From contig PMZB01000136.1 in assembly GCA_003170575.1 (NCBI GenBank), positions 1-5,984 of the forward strand: DNA of 5,984 nucleotides. Direction: 5' to 3'. Below, piece by piece: positions 1 through 5,984 of the stretch (positions within the stretch are counted from its first letter, which is position 1; every line of letters begins with the position of its first letter). Source of the stretch: Chlamydiia bacterium (GTDB taxonomy: Bacteria; Chlamydiota; Chlamydiia; Chlamydiales; FEN-1388). The notes beneath the pieces were generated by a model. That model ran no database searches. It was not told the origin of the DNA and saw only the letters and a program-made list of their open reading frames with translations. Position numbers and translations under genes: made by a program.

Positions 1-56
1 CAGTTTCTAGAGAGAATTAAAATATCTTTTATATAAGCAGAAAATAAAGTCTATTG

Positions 57-833
57 TCAACGAAAGTGCTCTGGTTTAGTGTCATCCATGCAATACGATT
101 CTAGATACGTACAGGGGACAATATTAAAGCATCCGTTCAACACTTTATTAAGGAAAAAAGGCCCTGTGCAGAAGACAGCGTCGCTACAGCCGCCATCAAT
201 ACCACGCATCTGCTGCCAATATTTTGTGTTATCGTATATCTGTTCTACAGCGGAATTGATTACTGGGTGGGAAGGACACGACACGATAAAGCCATTTGCG
301 GCAAAAAGAGCTGTATCCGTTCCGATATTCCTTCCACAGTGCTCTGTCATGAGTGTTAATCCATGGAAGTTGAGAATACTCTGAAGATCAATTAATTTTT
401 TTCCCTTTGATGGGGGGAGAAAATCACAGTCGATGTACACACCGCCAAATTGTTTCATCAGCTCGTATCGCAAAATATCTGAAGCTCCCCAATAATTTCG
501 ATGGGCTAGCATCTCTACCATCAGCTCAAAATTTTGCGGCAGCATAAACGAACGAAGTTCTTCATCATCTTGCTCTGACCAGAGTTTATATGTGTAACCA
601 AACTCTTCGCAAAACTGCTGCCATAGATTTATTTTAGTTCTATTCACGCGCGTTGGATCACCAAACCAAATTTGATGCACGTTTTTAGGAACTTCTTGAA
701 AAAAATAGTCAGTGGAATTAATTACGGCCCGGTGACAACGCATACAATCGCAGTTGCCGTCGTAATCAGGTAAATTCCCTGCCTGAAGAAATGAAAATCC
801 TAAACAAAAGACCGCTGCCATGCTCTTAAACAT
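57..833 (-). CDS. Exported DXD-motif glycosyltransferase (Gly_transf_sug / OCH1-like family)
   Basis: This 258-residue protein resembles GT-A fold sugar transferases of the Gly_transf_sug family, which use a metal-bound nucleotide sugar to glycosylate glycans or proteins. Seen in the sequence: PKNVHQIWFG (49–58) opens the catalytic domain, followed by YWGASDILRYELM (114–126) and GGVYIDCDF (130–138). D135 and D137 form the DXD metal/donor site. Residues 1–18 look like a Sec signal peptide (F2-K3, hydrophobic core 5–16, possible cleavage after LQA). The predicted mature part has 12 cysteines, including CDCMRC at 28–33, which suits an oxidising compartment. The start ATG lies 8 bases after the stop of the upstream ATPase gene, and an AGG-type ribosome site overlaps that stop. 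A second in-frame ATG (codon 5) is possible but would shorten the signal peptide. Acceptor and sugar are unknown. An exported effector or envelope-modifying enzyme is inference. Confidence 0.82.
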   Translation of the reverse strand: MFKSMAAVFCLGFSFLQAGNLPDYDGNCDCMRCHRAVINSTDYFFQEVPKNVHQIWFGDPTRVNRTKINLWQQFCEEFGYTYKLWSEQDDEELRSFMLPQNFELMVEMLAHRNYWGASDILRYELMKQFGGVYIDCDFLPPSKGKKLIDLQSILNFHGLTLMTEHCGRNIGTDTALFAANGFIVSCPSHPVINSAVEQIYDNTKYWQQMRGIDGGCSDAVFCTGPFFLNKVLNGCFNIVPCTYLESYCMDDTKPEHFR

Positions 834-841
834 AATATATT

Positions 842-2026
842 CTACCTACCGCATAAAGTTGAAATAAGTTTGTTTGAATCCTTCCAACCAAGCACATTGC
901 CTTGCTTTCGGATCTGCTTTTCCTCATTCCCATAAATGAGAAAGGAGTTTTTGGCGTCTGCCTGAGCCAACTCTTTCCAGTACTCAAGCCCTTTGAATGA
1001 GTCACTTGCAACAGAAGTTCCGGCTTTTATCTCGATAGGGTAAAGTTTAGTTGCATAATCAATGATGCAATCAACTTCGTGTGCGCCGCCTGCATCGCGC
1101 CAAAAATACATAGAGGGCTGCAACCCAAGATTGCAAAATTGTTTATAAAAATCAGATAGTAGCCAGCATTCGAAAAGATGACCGTAGAAGTGGGAAGAGT
1201 GAAGCGCTTCTACTGTGTCAATCCTGAGAAGAGAGCAGGCAAGGCCTGTATCAAAAAAATAGAGTTTGGGTGATTTGACGAGCCTTTTGTTGAAATTTTG
1301 AAAATGAGGTTCTAAGAAGAAAATAATGTAGCTCGCCTCTAAAAGTGACAACCATTCTTTAGCAGTAGGAGCAGACACACCTGTTTCTGAAGCAAGAGCG
1401 TTTACATTGCAAAGCTGTCCTATTCTGCCTGCACAGAGCTGGATAAAACGACGGAATGAGGAGAGGTTGTTTGGATTAATATATCCTCCGATATCACGCT
1501 GAATACAGGATAAAATGTACGAAGGATAGAATTCTTCCGGTAAAAAATTTTCCGCATAAACTCGAGGATATCCACCGGTGAATATGAGCCGACTTAACGG
1601 CTCCATCAGCAATTTGTTTTCTTTCAACTCATTAAGAGAAAGAGGCAACAGAGTAAGGATCCCGACTCTACCCGCCAGAGACTCATGAATAGCCTTGTTG
1701 ACTAAAAAATTCTGAGAGCCCGTCAGAATAAAGTAGCCTGGTCTTTTCTTTTTATCAGACTCGAGTTTCAAATAGGTTGTGAGCTTTGGAGCATACTGGA
1801 ATTCGTCCAAAATCAGACCATGCTCGTTTTCATGAGTGTGCAAAAAACCCTCAGGGTCATCAACTGCAAATGCCCTTGTCACTTCCCTATCCAAACTTAA
1901 AAACTTGTGTTTGGGAAATGCCTTTTGGATGAGCGTTGTTTTTCCTGATTGGCGTGGACCAAGAAGTGCAACAACAGGAAATTTCGCATATGCTCGCAAC
2001 TTTTTGATCAAATCTCTAGAGAACAT
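842..2026 (-). CDS. AAA_14 / DUF4143-type ATPase
   Basis: This 394-residue protein belongs to the widespread bacterial and archaeal family that pairs an N-terminal P-loop ATPase (AAA_14) with a C-terminal DUF4143 domain. Its cellular role is not established. Seen: Walker A GPRQSGKT (23–30), Walker B LILDEFQ (71–77), a sensor-like LTGSQ (101–105) and LAGR (117–120). A winged-helix-like stretch follows at about 200–240 (LASETGVSAPTAKEWLSLLEASYI region). Then comes KRLVKSPKLYFFDTGLA (248–263). The C-terminus has FWRDAGGAHEVD and IEIK, where D319, E332 and K334 fit a PD-(D/E)XK nuclease-like signature. The gene appears full length and unbroken. The start is well supported: GAGAGG lies six bases before the ATG. 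It is followed closely by the glycosyltransferase gene and probably shares its transcript. Horizontal acquisition is plausible for this family but is not shown here. Confidence 0.88.
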   Translation of the reverse strand: MFSRDLIKKLRAYAKFPVVALLGPRQSGKTTLIQKAFPKHKFLSLDREVTRAFAVDDPEGFLHTHENEHGLILDEFQYAPKLTTYLKLESDKKKRPGYFILTGSQNFLVNKAIHESLAGRVGILTLLPLSLNELKENKLLMEPLSRLIFTGGYPRVYAENFLPEEFYPSYILSCIQRDIGGYINPNNLSSFRRFIQLCAGRIGQLCNVNALASETGVSAPTAKEWLSLLEASYIIFFLEPHFQNFNKRLVKSPKLYFFDTGLACSLLRIDTVEALHSSHFYGHLFECWLLSDFYKQFCNLGLQPSMYFWRDAGGAHEVDCIIDYATKLYPIEIKAGTSVASDSFKGLEYWKELAQADAKNSFLIYGNEEKQIRKQGNVLGWKDSNKLISTLCGR

Positions 2027-2032
2027 AAAAAA

Positions 2033-2038
2033 CCTCTC
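2033..2038 (-). promoter_or_regulatory. Ribosome binding site of the ATPase gene
   Basis: Read on the minus strand this is GAGAGG, separated by a run of six T from the ATG at 2026–2024. It is a strong Shine-Dalgarno match at normal spacing and fixes the start of the ATPase gene. Confidence 0.8.
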
Positions 2039-2116
2039 ATGAATGAAGAAATGGCTTTACGCCAATTCTTATGAGCCAGGCACAAAGCACGCATCCTAAT
2101 TACCCATATGTATATC

Positions 2117-2146
2117 AACATACAACTTGTACTTACAAATAGTCAA
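2117..2146 (-). promoter_or_regulatory. Candidate promoter for the ATPase–glycosyltransferase pair
   Basis: On the minus strand, TTGACT (2146–2141) matches the -35 consensus at five of six positions. After an 18-base spacer comes TATGTT (2122–2117), which matches the -10 at four of six. The predicted start of transcription is near 2110, giving a leader of about 85 bases before the ATPase ATG. The spacer contains the 11-base palindrome TACAACTTGTA (2121–2131), which could bind a regulator. This is a consensus reading only. Confidence 0.45.
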
Positions 2147-2171
2147 TATCTTTATACCAAAAAGTCTGACT

Positions 2172-2194
2172 GTTTTAAACCGCCACTTTAAAAC
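2172..2194. repeat. Perfect 8-bp inverted repeat, 7-base loop
   Basis: GTTTTAAA (2172–2179) and TTTAAAAC (2187–2194) are exact reverse complements around CCGCCAC. The stem is AT-rich and no T run follows it on either strand, so it is not a standard terminator. It abuts a second small palindrome, AGTCTGACT (2163–2171). It could be a protein-binding site upstream of either divergent promoter. The function is unknown. Confidence 0.6.
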
Positions 2195-2261
2195 GGTAGG
2201 CCATTCTTCTCTGTGATCTGTGACTAAGGGACTATAAAGAATGCAGCCCCAATCTTTGCGG

Positions 2262-2291
2262 TTGCCAAAATCTCCATTCTCCTTGTAGGAT
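2262..2291 (+). promoter_or_regulatory. Candidate promoter of the tRNA-Gly–tig operon
   Basis: TTGCCA (2262–2267, five of six to the -35 consensus) and TAGGAT (2286–2291, four of six to the -10) are 18 bases apart. Transcription would begin near 2298, about ten bases before the first tRNA, which is a usual arrangement for tRNA genes. It is the better of the candidates seen in this gap. The alternative TATAAA at 2233–2238 has no good -35. Confidence 0.45.
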
Positions 2292-2308
2292 TTCTGGGAT
2301 TATTTGTT

Positions 2309-2381
<73 letters not shown>

Positions 2382-2393
2382 TGCATTTACTCT

Positions 2394-2465
2394 GCGGGTG
2401 TAGCTCAGCGGTAGAGCATCACGTTGCCAACGTGAGGGCCGTGGGTTCAAATCCCATCGCCCGCT
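2394..2465 (+). tRNA. tRNA-Gly (anticodon GCC)
   Basis: This is a 72-base cloverleaf. The acceptor stem GCGGGTG/CGCCCGC has one G-U pair and the D stem is GCTC/GAGC with a short loop. The anticodon stem TCACG/CGTGA encloses TTGCCAA, with anticodon GCC at 2426–2428. The T stem is GTGGG/CCCAT. It reads GGC and GGU codons. Glycine identity bases, including discriminator T73, are present and CCA is not encoded. Only 20 bases separate it from the tig start codon and no terminator intervenes, so tRNA processing at its 3' end would also shape the 5' end of the tig message. Confidence 0.97.
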
Positions 2466-2472
2466 TTTATAT

Positions 2473-2479
2473 AAAGAGG
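2473..2479 (+). promoter_or_regulatory. Ribosome binding site of tig, selecting a GTG start
   Basis: AAAGAGG lies six bases before GTG at 2486–2488. The open frame extends further upstream only by reading through both tRNA genes, so this site decides the start of tig. Confidence 0.8.
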
Positions 2480-2485
2480 CATTTT

Positions 2486-3871
2486 GTGAGTGATAAAGAA
2501 TATAAGCGTCATGCAAAAAATGATGAGATTCATGTCGACTATAATTTCCATCCAGGATGTGTTGTCGAGATGAATGTATCTGTTTCTCCAAAAGCGTCTT
2601 CTGCTGCATACCACAAGTCTTTAAAAGAAATACGAAAGGAAGTTTCGCTGCCTGGATTTCGAAAAGGAAAAGTGCCTGACGATATACTGCTAAAGCAGTT
2701 TGGGCAACAGATTGAAAAACATTTTGAAGAAATTTTGCGCACCACTGCTTTTCATGATGCATCCACATTGGTTAAGCGATCCTCTCTTTCAAAATATGTG
2801 CGTAAGGCCTCGCTTAAAAAAAGCTCCCATGAAGGGGAATCAGAGGTGTTTTTTGAGTATGAGGCAGAGCCTCAAGTGCCTGATGTTGACCTAAAAACTC
2901 TCAGCGTACAGCTTGTACCCCCTGCTGAACCCGCAGAAAAAGAAGTAGACTTTTTCTTATTGCGGCTTCGGTTTGCTTGGAGTACAAAAACACCCCAACC
3001 AGATCGGTCCATTGAGGAAAATGATGCTGTCACATTATCCCTTCATGCTCTGATAAATGGCGTAGAACGTACTGTAGAGACGGAAAAAGAGCTTCTTCTT
3101 TCGAAAAAGCTTTTTCCAGAATGGCTTTTCGACGCGCTTTTAGGAATGAAGCAAGGAGAGGTAAAGCAGATGCCTCATCCAGAGGAAAAAAATGAAGACG
3201 GCACTCCAGTTCAGTATACAATCAAGGTCGCCAGAGTTGCTGTGTGCGATCTTCTTCCAGAAGATGACTCTTTTGCCGCCAAGTGGCACGTTGCTACAAT
3301 AAAAGAGTTTCGAGACAATATTGCCAGCATGCTGGGGGTTCAGTACAAAGCTATTGCCCAGGACAAGATGCGTCGTCAGTTAAGAAATGAGCTCATTCGA
3401 CAGTATGCTTTTGACCTGCCTCAAAGCCTGGTTGAGTCCGAGACAGAGGGTCGATTTCGAGCATTTCTTAAAGACCCCTCTCGTCCCAAAAAAAGCGAGG
3501 CCGATCGAGAGACAGAGCGCAAACCATTTCTTGATAGCGTCAAAAGATACTTCACATGCTTTTTCTTGCTCAAATCCTACTTTCCACAGGTCAGCCAAAA
3601 TGTTACGCAAGAGGAACTTACGAGAGAATTTGACTATCAGATGAATGGAGCTCCTTTCACACAACGAGTTATCACCCCTGGAATGGATGAAAAGGATCTT
3701 GTGTATAGGCTTATCACAGCTATTGTCATGAAGAGAGTGGAAGACTTTTGTTTGCAAAAAATATTGGGAATAGACACTCTCAGCGCAGCACAGCAACAAA
3801 TGCTCCATGAAAGTGAGTTTCCCAAGGAATTGCATGAAGGCATTGGCACGAATGCTAGTGCTGAAGTGTAA
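2486..3871 (+). CDS. tig: Trigger factor (ribosome-associated chaperone)
   Basis: This 461-residue protein binds the ribosome beside the peptide exit tunnel and shelters nascent chains. Seen: an N-terminal ribosome-binding domain (about 14–140) with the signature loop LPGFRKGKVP (55–64), which docks on ribosomal protein L23. A PPIase-like domain spans about 150–255, and a long, charged, mostly helical C-terminal chaperone domain runs from about 256 to the end. The GTG start is chosen from the AAAGAGG site and because earlier codons lie inside tRNA genes. It gives about 13 residues more than E. coli before the ribosome-binding domain, as I recall for Chlamydia trigger factor (GCVV and LPGFRKGK regions also similar). 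The PPIase part has little recognisable FKBP sequence, so isomerase activity is doubtful. It is followed by clpP and clpX in the usual order. Confidence 0.95.
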   Translation: MSDKEYKRHAKNDEIHVDYNFHPGCVVEMNVSVSPKASSAAYHKSLKEIRKEVSLPGFRKGKVPDDILLKQFGQQIEKHFEEILRTTAFHDASTLVKRSSLSKYVRKASLKKSSHEGESEVFFEYEAEPQVPDVDLKTLSVQLVPPAEPAEKEVDFFLLRLRFAWSTKTPQPDRSIEENDAVTLSLHALINGVERTVETEKELLLSKKLFPEWLFDALLGMKQGEVKQMPHPEEKNEDGTPVQYTIKVARVAVCDLLPEDDSFAAKWHVATIKEFRDNIASMLGVQYKAIAQDKMRRQLRNELIRQYAFDLPQSLVESETEGRFRAFLKDPSRPKKSEADRETERKPFLDSVKRYFTCFFLLKSYFPQVSQNVTQEELTREFDYQMNGAPFTQRVITPGMDEKDLVYRLITAIVMKRVEDFCLQKILGIDTLSAAQQQMLHESEFPKELHEGIGTNASAEV

Positions 3872-3881
3872 AACAATTCAC

Positions 3882-3909
3882 TTGCTCACTAATAATTTTC
3901 TGCTATGAT
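3882..3909 (+). promoter_or_regulatory. Candidate internal promoter for clpPX
   Basis: In the 70-base gap after tig, TTGCTC (3882–3887) and TATGAT (3904–3909, five of six to the -10 consensus) are 16 bases apart. A TG at 3901–3902 gives an extended -10. Transcription would start near 3916, about 26 bases before the clpP ATG. This would let the protease be made independently of tig. It is a consensus reading only. Confidence 0.5.
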
Positions 3910-3941
3910 GACGAAATAAACTATAACCCAATGAGTTGCTT

Positions 3942-4562
3942 ATGGAAAAACCTAGAATTTCCTCGACGTTAACACCCTACGTCATTGAAGACACGGGACA
4001 CGGCGAGCGTGTTCTTGATATTTACTCGCGTCTCTTGAAAGATCGGATAATCTTCATTGGCACTGAGATCAATGACCAGATCGCTAACACCGTCGTAGCA
4101 CAGCTCCTCTTCCTTAAGATGGAAGATGCGAAAAAAGATATTCACCTCTACATTAACAGCCCTGGCGGGACGGTGACAGCTGGGCTTGCCATCTACGACA
4201 CCATGATGACTATCGGATGTCCTATAAACACCTACTGTATTGGGTTGGCAGCCTCTCTAGGAGCTTTTTTGCTGGCGTCAGGAACCAAAGGAAAAAGATT
4301 TGCTCTGCCTAACAGTAGAATGATGCTCCATCAGCCCGCAGGCGGGATTGGAGGAACGTCAGCCGACATTGCTCTGCAGGCAAAAGAGATTGTGTATATG
4401 AAAAAAAAGCTTGCTCAAATCCTTGCAGATTGCTGCGGCAAGCCACTAGAAAAAATACTTGAAGATACCGAAAGAGATTTCTTCATGAGCGCCGAGGAAT
4501 CAGTTGCATATGGACTCACAGACTCCGTCATCACCCTCAAAAAGAAAGAGTCAGCAGGGTAA
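3942..4562 (+). CDS. clpP: ATP-dependent Clp protease proteolytic subunit
   Basis: This 206-residue serine peptidase assembles into heptameric rings that enclose a degradation chamber fed by ClpX or ClpC. The catalytic triad is complete: S105 in [10 protein letters not shown]130 in MMLHQPAGG and D179 in TERDFF, with the same spacings as E. coli ClpP (25 and 49). Other family landmarks are [15 protein letters not shown] (26–40) and YINSPGG (70–76). ATG at 3942 is preferred to a TTG two codons earlier. The ribosome site is weak (GAG six bases before). Aligning P12 with P4 of mature E. coli ClpP leaves eight extra residues at the front, so a very short propeptide ending near SS/T is possible. 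It lies seven bases before clpX. By position and recalled sequence it corresponds to chlamydial ClpP2. Chlamydiae also carry a separate clpP1, which is not in this window. Confidence 0.97.
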   Translation: MEKPRISSTLTPYVIEDTGHGERVLDIYSRLLKDRIIFIGTEINDQIANTVVAQLLFLKMEDAKKDIHLYINSPGGTVTAGLAIYDTMMTIGCPINTYCIGLAASLGAFLLASGTKGKRFALPNSRMMLHQPAGGIGGTSADIALQAKEIVYMKKKLAQILADCCGKPLEKILEDTERDFFMSAEESVAYGLTDSVITLKKKESAG

Positions 4563-4569
4563 AAAATCT

Positions 4570-5799
4570 ATGAAAGAAAATCCTTCTTGCTCCTTCTGTG
4601 GAAGACCAGAAGATGCCGTTGAAAAGCTTATTGCAGGACCAAATGTCTATATCTGCGAACGATGTGTTGATCTGTGCAGCGGCATCTTAAATGACCGCGC
4701 CAAGCCGCCAGGCACTGCAAAGCATGAAATTCATATTCTCAAACCTAAAGAGATAAAAGCACGTCTGGATGAGTACATTATTGGCCAAGAGTCTGCTAAG
4801 AGAACCATCGCTGTTGCTGTATATAACCACTATAAACGAGTCACTTCTGGAGCTCAAGCACAAGGCGTTGCACTAAATAAGTCTAACGTTCTGCTTTTGG
4901 GGCCTACTGGATCAGGCAAAACCCTTATTGCAAAAACCCTCGCAGAGATGTTAGATGTACCCTTTGCAATAGCTGATGCCACAACATTGACTGAGGCAGG
5001 GTATGTCGGAGAGGACGTGGAGAACATTCTTCTTCGCTTACTGCAAAATGCAGACTTTGACGTAGAGCGAGCTGAGCGCGGGATTGTGTATATCGACGAA
5101 ATTGATAAAATTCATCGCACAACATCTAATGTTTCCATCACCAGGGACGTCTCCGGTGAAGGTGTGCAACAAGCTCTGCTTAAAATCGTTGAAGGAACAA
5201 TTTCCAACGTACCGCCAAAAGGCGGAAGAAAACACCCTAACCAAGAGTATATCAAGGTCAATACAGACCATATACTCTTCATCGCTGGTGGGGCTTTTGT
5301 GGGGTTGGAAAAACTTATTGCCAAACGCCTTGGCCGGGCGACTATTGGGTTCGTAACCGGACAGGAAGAAGAAAAAACTATTATTCAAGAGAAAAACGCT
5401 CTTCTTTCAAAGGTTGAACCAGAAGATCTTATTCAATTCGGCATGATCCCTGAGTTTGTGGGGCGATTTAACTGTATCGCTCACTGCACCGAGCTTTCCA
5501 TCGAGGAACTTACCAAAATTCTCATAGAACCCAAAAACGCTGTAGTTAAGCAATTTCAAGGCCTTTTTTCCTTAGAAAACGTCCAGCTCGAGTTTACCGA
5601 GCAGTCTCTCCAAGCAATTGCTAAACAAGCGCATAACGCAGGCACAGGCGCTCGAGCACTTCGCATGATCCTAGAAAATCTCATGAAAGACCTCATGTTT
5701 GAGGTCCCAAGCGATCCATCTGTAAAAGAGATCCTGATCGACGAGGAAACGGTACTAGGGTTAGGCTCCCCCAAGCTCATCCGCAGTCAATCCGCATAG
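4570..5799 (+). CDS. clpX: ATP-dependent Clp protease ATP-binding subunit ClpX
   Basis: This 409-residue AAA+ unfoldase forms hexamers that recognise tagged or adaptor-delivered proteins, unfold them and thread them into ClpP. Seen: the N-terminal zinc-binding domain with C7, C10, C29 and C32; Walker A GPTGSGKT (111–118); pore loop GYVGED (144–149); Walker B IVYIDEID with E177; RKH loop (220–222); the IGF ClpP-docking tripeptide (259–261); arginine finger R299 in FVGRF; sensor 2 R362 in GAR. All key positions sit eight residues before their E. coli counterparts, so the core is intact and the linker after the zinc domain is only slightly shorter. ATG at 4570 is chosen because the family begins just before the first CxxC. 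An upstream TTG start would overlap clpP and add 22 untypical residues. CAGGG ten bases upstream, overlapping the end of clpP, is a possible ribosome site. It is probably translated from the clpP transcript. Confidence 0.98.
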   Translation: MKENPSCSFCGRPEDAVEKLIAGPNVYICERCVDLCSGILNDRAKPPGTAKHEIHILKPKEIKARLDEYIIGQESAKRTIAVAVYNHYKRVTSGAQAQGVALNKSNVLLLGPTGSGKTLIAKTLAEMLDVPFAIADATTLTEAGYVGEDVENILLRLLQNADFDVERAERGIVYIDEIDKIHRTTSNVSITRDVSGEGVQQALLKIVEGTISNVPPKGGRKHPNQEYIKVNTDHILFIAGGAFVGLEKLIAKRLGRATIGFVTGQEEEKTIIQEKNALLSKVEPEDLIQFGMIPEFVGRFNCIAHCTELSIEELTKILIEPKNAVVKQFQGLFSLENVQLEFTEQSLQAIAKQAHNAGTGARALRMILENLMKDLMFEVPSDPSVKEILIDEETVLGLGSPKLIRSQSA

Positions 5800-5832
5800 C
5801 ACAGCCAATTTCCCCCCTTTTTTTAGGTATAT

Positions 5833-5984
5833 ACACATCTTAATTGGAGAATTGGTTTGACAATTGCCGACATCTCATATTTTGAACTCTGCTGCATCGC
5901 CCATAGTACAATATGGGCTGCTTCGCAGAGCTCAAACTCTGAGCGTCGGCTTCTGTCAATTCCAATTCTTCAACTAAGATGTGT
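5833..5984. repeat. 152-nt imperfect palindrome (MITE-like repeat or giant hairpin), open at the right edge
   Basis: The whole stretch is close to its own reverse complement. The outer arms ACACATCTTA…AGAATTGG (5833–5855) and their complement at 5962–5984 agree at 21 of 23 bases. Further inwards, TTGACA, GCCGAC and CTCTGC recur in inverted form with small offsets. The centre GCCCATA–GTACAA–TATGGGC (5899–5918) is a perfect 7-bp stem with a 6-base loop. Both the outer arms and the centre are symmetric about 5908/5909. There is no open frame of note and no T run after the stem, so a classic terminator is unlikely. The arms reach the last base of the window and may continue. A non-autonomous element, a structured RNA or a transcription end for clpX are all possible. 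I do not recognise the family. Confidence 0.75.

Larger units (their letters stand above)
2039..2308. other. Divergent intergenic region without a gene
   Basis: About 270 bases separate the ATPase start from the first tRNA, and no credible coding frame lies within them. Part of a longer minus-strand open frame crosses the right end, but it is antisense to the tRNAs. The region holds a candidate promoter for each direction and a cluster of short inverted and tandem repeats at 2163–2243. No terminator with a GC stem and T run was seen. Confidence 0.7.

Noticed and set aside
1..56. Possible terminator after the glycosyltransferase gene
   Set aside because: The stretch is AT-rich but shows no GC stem followed by T residues on the minus strand.
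79..384. Plus-strand open frame antisense to the glycosyltransferase
   Set aside because: It lies wholly inside a gene with clear family motifs and shows no recognisable protein features.
2233..2238. TATAAA as the main -10 of the tRNA operon
   Set aside because: No convincing -35 lies 16–19 bases upstream, and it would start about 65 bases before the tRNA. The element at 2262–2291 fits better.
2468..2475. TATATAAA as a -10 box for tig
   Set aside because: Transcription would begin within a few bases of the start codon and lose the ribosome site. There is also no -35 outside the tRNA.
3936..3941. TTG start of clpP two codons before the ATG
   Set aside because: ATG is the stronger start and no better ribosome site supports the TTG.
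4504..4569. TTG start of clpX inside clpP
   Set aside because: It adds 22 residues not typical of ClpX and lacks a ribosome site. ATG at 4570 matches the family start.
5038..5388. Minus-strand open frames inside clpX
   Set aside because: They are shadows of a strongly conserved coding sequence with no independent start signals or motifs.

Overview
The window looks like chromosomal DNA from a member of the Chlamydiota, most likely an environmental (Parachlamydiales-like) lineage. This rests on the gene order tig–clpP–clpX and on recalled similarity. The trigger factor shares a roughly 13-residue N-terminal extension, a GCVV segment and a GFRKGKxPD loop with the Chlamydia protein. ClpP resembles chlamydial ClpP2, and ClpX shares its C-terminal half ([34 protein letters not shown]). 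No search was run, and genus is not resolved.

Left part (57–2026, minus strand): two genes in an operon-like pair. The first is an AAA_14/DUF4143-type ATPase. Eight bases after its stop comes a small DXD glycosyltransferase with a Sec-type signal peptide and many cysteines. This pair is accessory in character. A candidate promoter lies at 2117–2146.

Middle (2027–2308): a divergent intergenic region with no gene. It holds the minus-strand promoter, several short inverted and tandem repeats, and a candidate plus-strand promoter just ahead of the tRNAs.

Right part (2309–5799, plus strand): tRNA-Gly(CCC), tRNA-Gly(GCC), tig, clpP and clpX, closely packed with no visible terminator between them. 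Trigger factor handles nascent chains at the ribosome. ClpX recognises, unfolds and feeds substrates to the ClpP chamber, so this is a protein-quality-control cluster. clpPX probably also has its own promoter inside the tig–clpP gap.

Right end (5800–5984): after clpX there is a C6T7 homopolymer run. Then comes a 152-nt imperfect palindrome whose right arm reaches the last base of the window. This is the least explained sequence here: a MITE-like repeat, a structured RNA or an unusual transcription end. I found no evidence of a new multi-gene system such as defence, secretion or CRISPR.
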